Assembly: GCA_020912385.1 (NCBI GenBank)
Contig: CP087208.1
Coordinates: 1,798,001 to 1,862,000, forward strand
Origin: Neofusicoccum parvum
Taxonomy: Eukaryota > Ascomycota > Dothideomycetes > Botryosphaeriales > Botryosphaeriaceae
Length of the DNA: 64,000 nt
Direction of reading: 5' to 3'
Position numbers and translations under genes: made by a program. Of the stretch, positions 53,301 to 64,000 are shown piece after piece. The notes under the pieces were generated by a model. The model had not been told where the DNA came from. It was given only the letters and a program-made list of their open reading frames with translations, and made no database searches. How positions within the stretch are numbered: the stretch's first letter is position 1; every line of letters starts with the position of its first letter.

Positions 53301-55808
53301 ATTACTAATGCCGATCTCGACACAGCTACTCAGAGAATTGTTGAGAAGGCGACCCTTCCGGATCTTTGGACTGCTGAGCTCGACAAATATCTCGCAGAGG
53401 AACCCACTCCGGAACTTAAAAAGCTTCGCAGGTTACTGAGTGAAGGAGAGAAAATCCCCTGGGGGCTGCCCGGCCATCCCGAACTCAAGCGGTACGTGGA
53501 CCGCTGCAATGAGTGGGTGGAGAGAGCAACGGCTTTCACAACTAGAAAGCAACAGCACCGACGCAAGAACGAGCGGCCGTCGCGCAAGTCGACCACCAAG
53601 CAATTGATGGAACAAGAAGAGCGCGAGCGGGAAATCCGCAAGGTCGATACACTCAAGAAGCTGCTCGCAGAAGCGGAGGATATATCTTTCGAATGCCCCG
53701 AGATCGCGATCTTGCAGGAGCATATGGACAGTATCAAGGACTTCCAGAAGCGTGCGCGTGTCATTCTTGCAGATAGGAATATGCGGACAACCCCCACCCA
53801 AGAACTGGACGACCTTCTCGAACTTGGCCGAAGCTTCAACCTTGATATCCCCGAGGTCGAAGAGCTCGACAAGTGTCTGCAACAGCTCAAGTGGTACGAC
53901 GAGGTGCGCACGTACAGGGATAGTGTCCATTCGCTTCAAGACATCACGGAATTCATCAAGCGTGGCCAGGAAATGGGCATCGCTGAAACGGAAATGCACA
54001 TGCTCTGGTTGAAGGAAGAGAAGTCTAAGGGAGAGGTGTGGGAGAAGACCGCCAAAGAGGTCATGGCTATGGAGATGGTCAACTACCAGCAGCTCGATGC
54101 GCTGTCTCAGCAGGCCAAACACCTTCCCGTATCTCCAGACACTCTCGCAAAGGTTGAGGCAATTCTCAAGAAGCAGCGTGATGCTCAGGATCAAATCAAA
54201 GCTCTCTACGACCGTAGCAAGGACCCGGACTTCAAAAATCGGCCTTGGTACAAGGAGGTCCGTGAGGCTATGGAAGCGCTCAATGAGCTCAACAGTAAAC
54301 CACCCGGCACGATCGACCTGGAAAGGGAGCAAAAGAGACACGAAGACTGGATGCGGCGTGGCAAAAAGCTCTTTGGCAAGGCCAACGCGCCTCTGCACAT
54401 CCTGCAGCAGCACATGGATCTTGTGTGCGCCCGCAACGAAGCCTGCTTCGACCTCAATGACCAACCGCGCATGCCCGTTGAACCGGCCTCGAGAGAGCAT
54501 ACACCTGCGTCAGGCGATGAGAACGGCGCTGGTTCGACGCGCGACGTGTTTTGTATCTGCCGCAAGCCTGAGGCAGGTATGATGATTGAGTGTGAGCTCT
54601 GTCACGAATGGTAAGTCCTAAAGCACATCCCACCTTCCACGCATGCCTAACTTTACACCAGGTATCACGGCAAGTGTTTGAAGATCGCCCGCGGAAAGGT
54701 CAAGGAGGATGACAAGTACACCTGCCCTATCTGCGACTACCGTGTCAAGATTCCCCGCGATGCGACCCGCCCCAAGTTGGAAGATCTCGAGGGATGGCAA
54801 GAAGATATTCCCGGACTGCCCTTCCAGCCGGAGGAGGAGAAGTGTCTCGACAAGATCATCAACACGGCCCAAGAATTCCGGTCCTTTATCGCGAGCTACG
54901 TCAACCCACTGCTGTCGAGCCCAGACGAGCTTACGACGCAACGTTTCTACCTCCGTAAGCTGGAGGGTGCTGATATTCTGCTGGCGCAAGAAACGAATTT
55001 CTTCCGCCAGGAGCTCCACAAATGGGCGCCTGTTGCACCCGAACCTCCTCCAAAGGTCGAATACTCGCTCTCCACGCGTAAACCCCGGCCGACGAAGCAA
55101 CAGAAGATGATGGCGCAGCTAGGCATTGACAATCCAGATGACCTCCCGCAGCATCTGCGTACGAAGCAGCATCACTTCAAGAACAAGGAGAAAGACAAGC
55201 GGCACAGCACCAGCAAGTCCGTCACATCTCAGCAAGATTCGCATACACCTCCGGGTCTTCCTCACGGCTATAGTGAGACTCCGAACGGCATTGCTGGACC
55301 CAGCGGCAGTGGATCGAGCGGTGGACAGCAACATCCGACTTTCTCCTACCCGTCCCACATGCCGAATCCCATGACTTCAACCTACGGCAGTACAACCTCT
55401 CCAAACCTTACTACGGCCTCCTCTGGCCTTGACCCGTCAATGTCTGCGTTTGCTCCTCACGCCCGCGGTGCAGTCTCGCCTCCGTTCCACCCAGCTTCGC
55501 CTCCTACAGCGCCATCGAATATGGATCCGGCCATGTTCGGCAGCAATGCGCCTTTTGGAGCCGACCCTGGGGCAGCTAGCCCTGCACGTAGTAATCTGTT
55601 CCAGAATAGCATGAGCAGCAGCCAGGGCGGAGGCGACGGGGGCGAGGTAATGAGGGACTTGTTCGCAGACTTCACCACAAACGACGCAGACGGTGAAGGC
55701 ATGGGCCCCCCGCCGACAAGTCATGCAGAGGATGCCTTGAACTTGACAGCGGGAGACGGCGAGGACAAGGAGAAAGAGGAAGATACGAGCGAGTTCCTCC
55801 ATGACTAG
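50357..55808 (+). CDS. KDM5-type JmjC histone H3K4 demethylase (JmjN-ARID-PHD-JmjC-PHD)
   Basis: Four exons: 50357-50800, 50907-50955, 51004-54610 and 54662-55808, giving 1748 residues. JmjN is at 102-143 ([20 protein letters not shown]). ARID follows at about 165-280 ([19 protein letters not shown]). PHD1 lies at about 478-525 ([25 protein letters not shown]). JmjC lies at about 640-785: the Fe(II) ligands are the His and Glu in [11 protein letters not shown] and the His in [14 protein letters not shown], all kept. A C5HC2 zinc finger (about 876-913), a PLU-1-like helical region and PHD2 (about 1345-1395, [23 protein letters not shown]) complete the KDM5 layout. The enzyme should remove H3K4 di/trimethyl marks in the nucleus. 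The 49-nt second exon is needed to bridge JmjN and ARID. The last 350 residues are disordered and end in an acidic tail. Confidence 0.95.
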
Positions 55809-56540
55809 AACGGCCATTCCTGGCACTTTCTTTACTCGTCTTTGCGGCGCAAACGGATAAGGACGGCTAAGTCCCGACATAAACAGGCGGATACGAGATG
55901 CATCCGCCTAGATGGGAATGATTCGGGCGAACAGCATGAAAAACAAGGAGCTATGGACAGGCGAATACGGGTTACAGCGATTGTGTACAATTCCCCGGAT
56001 TCGATGACTTTTTTTTGCCTTTGAGTGTGGCTTTGACTTGATCGTCTCCTTCATTTATTTTTTCCTTTGCATACTTTTCCGTTCCTGTTTCCGCCCGTTT
56101 CCAAAAACTTCATACCTCGTTGAGCATTACACCGTGGATGGTGCCGGAGTAGTACCCAGGAGTGGCGCAGGTGGAAGGGGACAACATTAGGACGGTGGTC
56201 AATCTCGTGCATGCGAAGTGTGCTTTCGGGATTCGGAGGGGTTTGCTTGATTGCTACAGACGGGCTGTATGTTTAGCTGAGACGCGAATGCTTTAATAAA
56301 AAGACAAGTAGCCTTTTTCGAGCCCATATTCAACGCCGATGGCGAACGTGCAAGCAGCTGTGTAACGTGCAATGCGGCATAGCGTATAACGCAGCTGCTG
56401 GAGGGTGCCAGTGCGGCAATGGTGGCTCTGGACCGGGCGGACGGCGTCTACGGCGGGCGAGAGCGACCAAGAATTTGCTCACGTCGAAGTTCGCATCGCC
56501 GGCTACGCAGAAAACCTCAAGCACCGCGCCATCCGCTACA
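55809..56540. other. Intergenic, KDM5 3' UTR / OXA1 promoter
   Basis: 732 bp between two plus-strand genes. Contains pyrimidine-rich DNA near 56010-56090 and an AATAAA at 56295-56300. No coding frame with support except the start of OXA1 exon 1 at the end. Confidence 0.45.
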
Positions 56541-58187
56541 ATGATGAAGAGCAGAGGGCTCCGGCCCGCCAATTGCGCCAGAATAGCGCTCCAGAGCCCC
56601 CTGCGCGCTCCACGTCAAGTATGCTCCTCGACACCTCAATGGGCGCCGCCGCCTCTTCCGCAGGCCCACTGACCTGATCACCGTGCATCTAGTTCTCTAC
56701 ACATGCGTCGCTGAGGGCTCCGGTTCTCTCGCGCCCCCGGAACCCTTTGCTGGGTGTCCGCAGCCCTTTGAATACCCCAGCACTCCGCACTCCCTTCATC
56801 TTGGGTTCCACCGCGTCCGCAATCCGCTTTGCCTCGACCTCGCCCGCCGCAGCCACGTCGTCCGTCCTCGAAGATGCCAAAGCAACAGCCACCGACGCCG
56901 CCACGAGCGCTCCCCTCGATGCCGCCTCCGCGAGCGTCAGCGGCGTCACAGACGACTTTCTCAACAACATCGCCAACATGCCGGAGCAGATCGGTTACCT
57001 GAAGGCCATCGGCCTCGACTACGGCTGGGGGCCGACGGCGTGCATCGAGTGGCTGCTGGAGCACATACACATCTGGATGGGCATACCGTGGTGGGCAGCC
57101 ATCGTCGTGACGGCCGTGGCGGTGCGCGCCAGCCTGTTCCCGCTGTTCGCGACCACGTCGGACGTCACGGCGCGCCAGCAGGCGCTCAAGGACATCACCG
57201 ATCCGCTCAACAAGAAGATGAACGAGGCACGCATCGCCGGCAGCACGGACCTCATGATGCAGGCCCGCGCTGAGCTCATGGCCGTGTACAAGCAGGCCGG
57301 AATCAACGCGTGGAAGGCCTTCTACGCGCCGGTTACGCAGGCGGTGACAGGCTACTGCAGCTGGAAGCTCCTGCGCGCTATGGCGGCGCTGCCGGTGCCT
57401 GGGCTCGAGACGGGCGGGTTCTTGTGGCTGAAGGACCTTACCGTGGCGGATCCATTTTTCATTATGCCAATTGCGTTCGGTGCTCTCATTCATCTCGTGT
57501 CGAAGGTCAGCTGCGCTATTTCTCCAGAGTCGTGTCGCGTCGAGGTCTTCCTTGCGCGACACGACGAGAGTCTCTTCTGGCCCATCGCTAACTTTATCCA
57601 TTCCCTAGGCCGGCGGTGAGACGGGTGCCATGAAGCAGCTTTCCAGCCTGCAGAGGAAGTTCCTGCTCTACATCCTCCCCAGCGTCGCCGTCATTTTCAC
57701 AATCGCCCAGCCCGCCGCTGTGCAACTTTCCTTCTTCACGGCCTCCTCGCTTGGTATGTTGCAAGCGCGCATCCTCCGTAGCACAGCCGTCCGCGAATTG
57801 CTCGGCCTCGCTCCCTTTGTCGACCAGCCCGGCGCGCAGAACCAGCACCCAAACATCATCGACACGACCGCTCGCGTCACCAGCCCCGGCCAGCTCAAGT
57901 GGGAGCCGCCCACGGTCCAGTCCAGCATCGCGCACGCGGGCAAGATCAACGAGGCGACGGTCGAGAAGAGCCCGCTGGATGATCTCAAGAAGTCGTATAT
58001 GGAGACGCGGAAGGAGTTGAAAGACTTCAAGGATGGCATCATGAAGAGGGCGGGATTCTACCAGGACAATACGCAAGGCAGGAAGCAGAGCAAGGAGTTC
58101 TTGAAGCGGGCGAATGATTACGAGATGAGACGGCGGGCTGAGCAGGAGCTGGAGCGGGACACGAAGAGGGGGCGGGGAAGATCTTAG
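56541..58187 (+). CDS. OXA1: Mitochondrial inner-membrane insertase Oxa1
   Basis: Three exons: 56541-56618, 56693-57505 and 57609-58187, giving 489 residues. Exon 1 encodes MMKSRGLRPANCARIALQSP, an Arg-rich mitochondrial presequence, joined to FSTHASLRAPVL. The YidC/Oxa1 core has five membrane segments: WWAAIVVTAVAVRASLFPLF (first), then the loop with LNKKMNEARIAG, FYAPVTQAVTGYCSWKLL, FFIMPIAFGALIHLVSK and, from exon 3, KFLLYILPSVAVIFTIAQP and VQLSFFTASSLGMLQ. The C-terminal 100 residues form a basic coiled coil (LKKSYMETRKELKDFK...) like the ribosome-binding tail of Oxa1. It inserts mitochondrially encoded proteins such as Cox2 into the inner membrane. Introns of 74 and 103 nt; two adjacent ATGs at the start. 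Confidence 0.93.
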
Positions 58188-58589
58188 ACACGGAGAGGTC
58201 TGCAGTGGAGTAGGGAATGGAGATGTAGAACAAAGGGTGGGCCTTGCGACTGAAAAAGATGGGGTGTTTTGGATTGCATATATTTGTACGCGAATGCTGT
58301 AGTTGTACTTTCGCCTTGTAAGATAATGGGCGGGGCACAGGAATATACTCACTCTACACAAGGCTACGGGCCGGGGTGTGGCGAGATTTGAATGCATGAT
58401 ATTGATCAGAGGCTCTCCGATTGGTCAATGAATGGGAGGCTGCGGAGTAAGTCCGCGCTATCGCCGACGTCAGACAGAAATTCTGAGCTGCCCCTCCACA
58501 CCCCACGCTCTCCGCACTCTCCACCTCCCAGCGCCGTACCGCTCCCCCGGCTCCAATTCCGCTCTACCAGACCCACTACCGAGTTCAGC
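58188..58589. other. Intergenic, OXA1 3' UTR / URA4 promoter
   Basis: 402 bp. The frame upstream of the chosen URA4 start is open back to an ATG at 58392, but that N-terminal extension is low-complexity and not family-like. Confidence 0.4.
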
Positions 58590-59746
58590 ATGCCTCTCGA
58601 CAAGTTCGACGGCCTGGAGCTGCCCGCAGCGGCGGACATGCACGTCCATCTCCGCGACGGCGCAATGATGGAGACCGTCACGCCCACCATACGGCAAGGC
58701 GGCGTCAACACAGTCTACGTCATGGTGGATTCCCCCAGTACCCTCCCAATCTCACGAAGCCACCGTCTGACGCGCTGAGCTCCCAGCCTAACCTCGTCCC
58801 CCCGATCACCACCGTCCCCGCCGCCCTCGCCTACCGCGCCCGCCTGCAAGCCATCGAGCCCAACGTCACCTTCCTGATGTCGCTCTACCTGCACCCGTCA
58901 ATCACCCCGGAAACCATCATCGAGGCCAAAAAAGCCGGCATCACCGGCGTGAAGTCCTACCCGGCGGGCGTCACCACCAACTCCTCGGCCGGCGTCGTCG
59001 ACTACGCCGCCTTCTACCCGGTCTTCGCCGAGATGGAGCGGCAAGACCTGGTGCTCAACCTGCACGGCGAGCTGCCGGCATCAGCCTCGCCAACCACCGA
59101 CGGCGACGGCGACATCACGGTGCTGAACGCGGAGGAGCGGTTCCTGCCGACGCTGCGGGAGCTGCACGCGCGGTTCCCGGGGCTGCGCATCATCCTGGAG
59201 CACTGCACGTCGGCGGCGGCGGTGGCGGCGGTGCGGGCGTGCGGCCCCGCCGTCGCCGCCACCATCACCGCCCACCACCTGTACCTGACCGTCGACGACG
59301 TCGTCGGCAACGCCTTCCACTTCTGCAAGCCCGTCGCCAAGCTGCCCGCCGACCGCCGCGCCCTGCTGCACGCCGCCGCCGCCGGCGGCCCCAAGTTCTT
59401 CTTCGGCACCGACTCCGCCCCCCATCCGCGCTCCGCGAAGACCGGGCCCGGCGCCGCGGCGGGCGTCTTCACCCAGCCGTATGCGGTGCAGTTGGTTGTG
59501 GAGGCGCTGGAGAAGGCGGTCGAGAAGGGGTGGGTGGCGGAGGAGGAGGTGACGGCGGAGGCGTTGGAGGGCTTTCTGAGCGGGTACGGGAGGAAGTTTT
59601 ACAAGGTGGGCGATGAGAGGGGGGAGAGAGTGGTGGTGAGGAGGAAGGGTGAGAAGGTCGTGGAGAGCGTGACACATAAGGAGGGGGAGGTGGAGGTGGT
59701 GCCGTTTAGGAAGGGGGAGGAGACGTGGAGTGTGGAGTGGAAGTAG
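58590..59746 (+). CDS. URA4: Dihydroorotase
   Basis: Exons 58590-58724 and 58787-59746 give 364 residues (yeast Ura4 364). The N-terminus MPLDKFDGLELPAAADMHVHLRDG has the zinc-binding HxH. Splicing joins YVM to PNLVPPITT, the conserved YVMPNLxPP strand. The carboxylated Lys is in GVKSYPAGVTTNS, further metal ligands are in NLHGE and LEHCTS, and the catalytic Asp is in FGTDSAPH. All catalytic residues are present. It cyclises carbamoyl-aspartate to dihydroorotate in pyrimidine synthesis. The intron (62 nt) has a weak donor GTGGAT, but the acceptor, branch site and protein continuity all support it. An in-frame upstream ATG at 58392 would add 66 low-complexity residues and is judged less likely. 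Confidence 0.95.
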
Positions 59747-60346
59747 AGAAGAAAAAAGATGGTATTCACGTGGAATGCTGCTATTAATGCGTCTTAAAGA
59801 ATTTCTCAGAAAGAGAACCAAAAAGAGTTAGCGGAAGAAGAACACAACATGAGAAAAGACAGGCGATTTGTTGGTTTTGCACTTCTTTCGGCCTACGCTC
59901 TCATGTCTTATACAACCTGCCATCTCATCCTTAGAAGGCGTTAAGTATGTCTCGTTTAGCGTTCGGCCATTCGCCCTCCCCATCGACTCGGTGGTATACT
60001 ACTTACAAGTTAGACTCCCAAAGGCCAAAAGACACGTAAGCGCAAGTCAGAAGTCGAGGCCCATCTTAACCTCTTCAGCGAGTCTGGACCAAGCGAGACC
60101 ATCTCCCGCAAAATGATCCTCCAGGATCGTTATCTTCGCCATCCGTTGATCCTCCAAGCCACCGGAGATAGGCGCTACTCCGGTCGTCCAAAGCCTGCGT
60201 CGAGTACACTATTGTCGTTAGACTTGTAGAAGGCGTGGAGTTGGAGACTGTACGGCTATTGAGTGTGCTCGGACAAAGAGCTTAGTCAGGGAAGATCAAA
60301 TAGTACCACCGTTTGATGTGGTATACCACGGGTTTCTGAGTGAGGG
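59747..60346. other. Intergenic between convergent genes, proximal part
   Basis: 600 bp downstream of URA4. AT content increases towards the end. No gene or repeat recognised. Confidence 0.4.
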
Positions 60347-60529
60347 TTGAGGAGTAACACCGAGCTAAGCAAAAAGCCGATAATAGCAATAGAAAACGAT
60401 AAAATCCTATCCCAACAATACAGATTGATACTTTTGCTAAGAGAACATGTAGTAGTACAAGAAGGGGCTAGCAGAGATTTAGACATTACTCCAGAAAGAA
60501 TTAATCTCCGCGTTACTGGATATCGGTAG
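60347..60529 (+). pseudogene. Possible I78-type peptidase-inhibitor-like fragment in AT-rich DNA
   Basis: A frame without any ATG ends with LREHVVVQEG, then SRDLDITPERINLRVTGYR and a stop. The H-x-V-x-x-x-G followed by D-x-x-P-x-R-[IL]-N-[LV]-x-V spacing is like the C-terminal half of fungal I78 inhibitors (potato-inhibitor-like). Codons are strongly A/T-ending, unlike neighbouring genes. It may be an imported or mutated relic, or chance. Confidence 0.25.
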
Positions 60530-60667
60530 CCGGTGAAAGGAGAAGCGTGGGTTGGGGTCAAGGGCAGACAGATGATGTAATGGGTCCAGATACAGCCGTC
60601 TCCATCGCCCCGCTCCGGCACCCACTCCGCAAGACTTCACTCCACAAGAAGCAGTAGCACGGCGGTG
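60530..60667. other. Intergenic 3' flank
   Basis: Short region between the I78-like frame and the stop codon of the SIS-domain gene. Nothing recognised. Confidence 0.4.
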
Positions 60668-61731
60668 CTACTTATGATGCGCTCGTCGGCCACTAGCCGC
60701 CATATTGTTAACGCCATCAGAAATCATACCGAGGATCTTTTCCCCCCACCGGGTGCAACGTTAGCCAGCATTCACGCAAACACTTCGAAACACGGAAAAT
60801 AAAAAAAAAAAAAGACGCGGGAAACGACATACCATCTTCAACGCCACGCCCGCCTTGAACCCCATCTCGGGGCCCTCGGTGTTGCACTCGATAACGTGGT
60901 TGCACAGCGAGCCGATGGCGCCGATGCGCATGCGGGCGACGCCGAGCACCAGGCAGCCCATGTCCTTTGCGAACTTGAGGCCGCCCAGCACGTACAGGCT
61001 CGACATGGGCAGCAGGATGCCGACGACGGTGTCGACGGCCGGGTTGAGCGGCGGCGAGAGCACGGCCAGGTCGGCCTTGCCCAGCTCGATGGACTCGTCG
61101 ACGCCCTCGGCTTCGTAGCGCATCGCCAGGTCGCCGCCGGCGAGCTGGCCGACGAAGCGGCGGGGAGGGATGGAGGGGTTGGCCGCGCTGGGTGGTGGCG
61201 GTGGTGGTGAGTACGTGGTTAGTGGGGGTGGGGAAGGGGGTGCGTGCTTACGCTTCTGCGGCTTCGAGGACGCCGTATCTGGTTCGCGTAGCGTGTCAGT
61301 TATCAATGAGGTTTTTGGGTTTTTGAGAGGGTGCTTGCTTACCGTCCTCCAGGACCGGAGCCAAGGTAGATCACGCGTCCGCCTTTCGCTACCCTGGGGG
61401 CGATCATTTCAATGGCTTTGGCGATGTCCGGTAGGCACGCCTCGACTGCTGCGCCGACATTTGCGTTCTCTGATTGCATCACCTCTGGAGATCACGCGTG
61501 GGAAAGTTAGGGACCAGACGGAATTTGGGAGTGCTCTCTTTCGACATTCCACTCACGGCACATCTCGAGCGTTGACTGCGGATTCATGTCCCTTTGGTCC
61601 TGCAGCGCCGAAGCACTGGTGATGGCAGTGCTCGCTGTGGAGTATCTTGGGTCCCGCTGGCGCTGTCCCTGTTGGAGATTGGCGGACATGATGGGCGATA
61701 TGAACGAATACGCTCCTGGCCGTTGGGACAT
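60668..61731 (-). CDS. Degenerate MurQ / glucokinase-regulator-like SIS-domain protein
   Basis: Five exons: 61731-61557, 61484-61343, 61278-61252, 61187-60833 and 60736-60668, giving 255 residues from the upstream ATG; an ATG at 61689 is equally possible. The order of segments follows N-acetylmuramate-6-phosphate etherase and fungal glucokinase-regulator homologues: STLEMCQVMQSENANVGAAV, GGRVIYLGSGPGGRYGVLEAAE, ADLAVLSPPLNPAVDTVVGI, YVLGGLKFAKDMGCLVLGVA, CNHVIECNTEGPE. But two key motifs are altered: GAGTSGR has become GSGPGGR, and the conserved stretch between GPE and the next helix (LTGSTRLKSGT in the family) is absent. The C-terminus (ISDGVNNMAASGRRAHHK) replaces the usual end. It probably no longer works as an etherase. 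Intron ends are canonical, including a 27-nt exon 3. Confidence 0.75.
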
Positions 61732-62661
61732 CTTTTCTGTTGTATGTGTTTGTTGTGTTACACGCCTTTTTACACTGTCCAAGAAAAAGTCTAAACCTCA
61801 GCTGTCACAAGGAGGTGGGAAGCTGTTCATCCCGGGTTGATCATGGGCGTCGACGGCACGGGAGATTGCAGCTGAGCCGTACACAGAGCCAGGGCTCATC
61901 CCTGTCGTCAGGCACACGGGCCATCTGGTCATGACAAAACGCCCCGCGACGCACTGTCTGAAGGGCCAGGTAGGGGGATGGCCTGCCTATATGGTTTTGG
62001 AGCCTTGTAGCTATCGGTCTGGCGGTGCCGAATATTTATTTTACTTTGGGATAGGCGCGGGACTTTCCAGGATATCTGGAGACCTGCAGGTTCGACGCGA
62101 CGGGAGCCAGGACGCGCCGACCGGATGAGGCAATCCAGCATCCGGCGCTGGACAACCGTCATGTCGGGCATGGGCATGGATAAATTTGGTGGTCCAGCGT
62201 GAGATTTGAAGCTCAGGCATCTAGGCAGTCAGACCGATTGACGAGAATCTATATCAGGATTCCCCGTCAGATGCTGGAGATGAGATTCGCGTGCTCATTT
62301 CGTATCGGATTTGTCTTATTTGCTTGGACGCACGTCTGGGTAGTGTGCCCTCGTCCCTGGCAGAGCTTCGCAAGTTTTCGCATATTCAAGACCCGAGTAT
62401 TCAACGGTAGACCGACAAGGGGCGTGGCGACTTGGCCGGCACGACGTGCGTCCTGTGTGGAACAGAAGCAGCTGCGCACATCAAATCATTCATCCATTAT
62501 TCTTTCATGAATCCTCTTGACGCCATACGCTGCCTTTCCTCGGGCGGGGCAAGATGGATCTACTTGTGCCTGCCAGTAGTATGTACAGATCCTTCTCCGC
62601 TCTATTGGCGCCCATGATGATGCTCGTGCGATCCTTTTCGTTCTTTTTCGTCGCGGTGCTT
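61732..62661. other. Intergenic, about 930 bp
   Basis: Promoter of the SIS-domain gene and 3' side of MIM1 (both minus strand). No supported frame, repeat or RNA. Confidence 0.4.
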
Positions 62662-63212
62662 TCACTCCATGGCAGTGTACATGTCGAGCTCCTCGCCACT
62701 CCGTCTCCGCCTGCGGACGGGGTCGCTTTGCATCTGTACGCCGGGGCCGACTCGCCGGGTGCTGGACCGGTGGGTGGGGAAAATCTAAGGAGAAGTGAGT
62801 AGACGCGCTACCAGACTCCGCCAGGGCTCTGCCCATGGAATAGATGCCGGAAATATTGATGCAGAGAATCCGAGCGCTGGCGTCGCCGGCACGCGCAAGA
62901 CACGCTGCAGTTGAAGCGGCGGAGGGTGGGCTTTCGACTGACCTTGGTACCCGACCAGCCGAGGCGGAAGGCAATCTCGTGGGCGAACAACTCGCCAAAG
63001 CCGAGCATCAGGCCATTGATGAATGGCAGAACGAGATTTATGGCGGCGCCACGCACCAGACCCCACAGGGTGGGCGGAGTGTAGAGGATGACGGGCGAGC
63101 TGGACGAGGAGGGCGACGACGACAGCTCGTTGTTGCCGTCGTAGTTCTCGCTGTCGGACGGGAAGGTGGCCGACTCGGACATCCCGTTTCTCTCAGGGGC
63201 GGGCGAAGCCAT
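62662..63212 (-). CDS. MIM1: Mitochondrial outer-membrane import protein Mim1
   Basis: Exons 63212-62943 and 62784-62662 with a 158-nt intron give 130 residues (yeast Mim1 113). The N-terminal half is Ser-rich and cytosolic. The single conserved membrane helix is in LWGLVRGAAINLVLPFINGL and MLGFGELFAHEIAFRLGW, with the G-rich helix-packing faces that let Mim1 oligomerise. Splicing joins GTK to IFPTHRSSTRRVGPGV, the conserved inter-membrane-space tail. With Mim2 it inserts alpha-helical outer-membrane proteins, including Tom20 and Tom70, and helps assemble the TOM complex. The intron (GTCAGT...TAG) is confirmed by the tail continuity. Confidence 0.9.
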
Positions 63213-63536
63213 GATGGGCGGGCGCGGGTGAGGGATGCGGGCGTGGGTGGCTGCGGGTTGTGTACGTCGCGAGCGGTGACGCTGTGCTGGAGCAGTTCGC
63301 GGCCGGGGCGCGCCAAGACGGTGGAAGCTTCGGCCACAGCTCGCGCCTCCGCCGCCCGCGCGCCAGTGACGTTGCCCCGCCGGCTGCCTTCAGTCGCCGA
63401 CGCCTTGACAAACCCGAGCTCAGCTCAACATCTTCTAGAAGCACCCAGATTCCCAGCTCCATCTTCGCGCACTGCAGGACGCGCATCCAGCCACCACCCG
63501 CCAGCTTCTCGTCCATCCGCACGCCAACTCGCCGCC
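63213..63536. promoter_or_regulatory. Divergent promoter MIM1 / SHP1
   Basis: 324 bp between divergent start codons. GC-rich, no TATA box seen. Confidence 0.45.
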
Positions 63537-64000
63537 ATGACCGAGCCAACGGGCGTGAATCGCGACGCCTTGATCTCGGAGTTCTGCACTGTGACCGGCG
63601 CTGGTCCTCAACAGGTGCGTTCCGCCCGTCCCAGAGCTGCAGACTCTCGTGGGCTACCACTGACACAGCTCTGTAGGCTGAGACAGCCCTCCAGGCTACC
63701 GAGTGGGACGTCGCCAACGCCATCACCATGTACTTTGCTTCACAGGACGAGCCGGAGGAGCAAGATGCCGCTTCACCACCGCCCGCGCAAGCTCCCCCGG
63801 GCTACACCGGTCCTCGAACTCTCAGCGGAGCACCAGCCCCAGCTGCTGCTCAGCCCAGCTCCTCCAGGTCTTCCTCCAGCGGACCGCAGCGTGGCGCGCG
63901 CGGTGGACTCAGGACCTTGAAGGACATCCAGAGCGAGGGCGCTCCCCAGGGACATGCACACAGCCACGATGATGACGACGACGAAGAAGATCAGGACTTC
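63537..64000 (+). CDS. SHP1: p47/Shp1, Cdc48 cofactor (5' part, cut by window end)
   Basis: Exons 63537-63614 and 63677 to the window end; intron 62 nt (GTGCGT...TAG). The N-terminal UBA domain reads ISEFCTVTGAGPQQAETALQ and ATEWDVANAITMYFAS, the UBA helix pattern of the Shp1/p47 family. A Pro/Ala/Gln/Ser-rich linker follows, then GGLRTLKDIQSEG and an acidic run (DDDDDEEDQDF) that in the family precedes the SEP domain (FAGGEKSGL). The SEP and UBX domains lie beyond the window. The protein links Cdc48/p97 to ubiquitylated substrates, Golgi and nuclear membrane fusion and PP1 regulation. Confidence 0.92.

Noticed and set aside
53433..54500. A 355-codon minus-strand frame with leucine-rich stretches
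   Set aside because: Antisense to the PLU-1 region of the KDM5-type gene, which is clearly coding on the plus strand.
58392..58589. Upstream ATG extension of dihydroorotase
   Set aside because: The extension is low-complexity and the family begins at MPLDKFDGLEL; not excluded as a minor form.

Overview
The window is nuclear DNA of a filamentous ascomycete (Pezizomycotina, probably Dothideomycetes; the class is an inference). Genes are broken by short introns, mostly 48-160 nt, with GTRAGT-like donors, CTAAC/CTGAC-like branch points and YAG acceptors. Coding DNA is GC-rich. Most products are single-copy fungal housekeeping proteins that stay collinear with their families once the introns are removed. 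I placed the introns by hand from splice signals and family continuity; in every spliced model the exon phases add up to an intact frame.

Layout. 1-10.6 kb is an accessory-looking block: the 3' part of an FAD monooxygenase, a frameshifted ankyrin-repeat relic, a 653-aa membrane protein, a fucose-lectin-like fragment, a secreted Cys-rich protein with Kex2-type sites, and two further membrane proteins. 12-28 kb is a housekeeping run: TLG1 (t-SNARE), ADE6 (purine synthesis), COX6 (respiratory chain), an ELO fatty-acid elongase, RTS1 (PP2A B56 subunit, eight exons, one GC-AG intron) and the TFIIIC subunit TFC1. 28-41 kb holds a CoA ligase ending in a PTS1-like AKL, a 1283-aa disordered protein with tandem motifs, a questin-oxidase-like enzyme, SGT1 and a small DUF1115-like protein. 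41.5-44.6 kb is a gene-free block of consecutive degenerate tandem arrays (about 49, 23 and 160 bp periods, then T-poor DNA) ending at an orphan membrane protein. 47-64 kb returns to housekeeping genes: CDC8, SLX1, a KDM5-type demethylase, OXA1, dihydroorotase (URA4), a degenerate MurQ-like SIS protein, MIM1 and the start of SHP1/p47.

Functional themes. Nucleotide synthesis appears three times (ADE6, CDC8, URA4) and mitochondrial biogenesis three times (COX6, OXA1, MIM1), scattered rather than clustered. Several pairs share divergent promoters (RTS1/TFC1, CoA ligase/disordered protein, SGT1/DUF1115-like, SLX1/KDM5, MIM1/SHP1). I see no tRNA, rRNA, intact transposon, CRISPR array or secondary-metabolite cluster. 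The least explained parts are the 3-kb tandem-array block with its orphan gene, the lectin-like/secreted-protein pair near 5-6 kb, and the repeat-rich trafficking-like protein at 32-36 kb.
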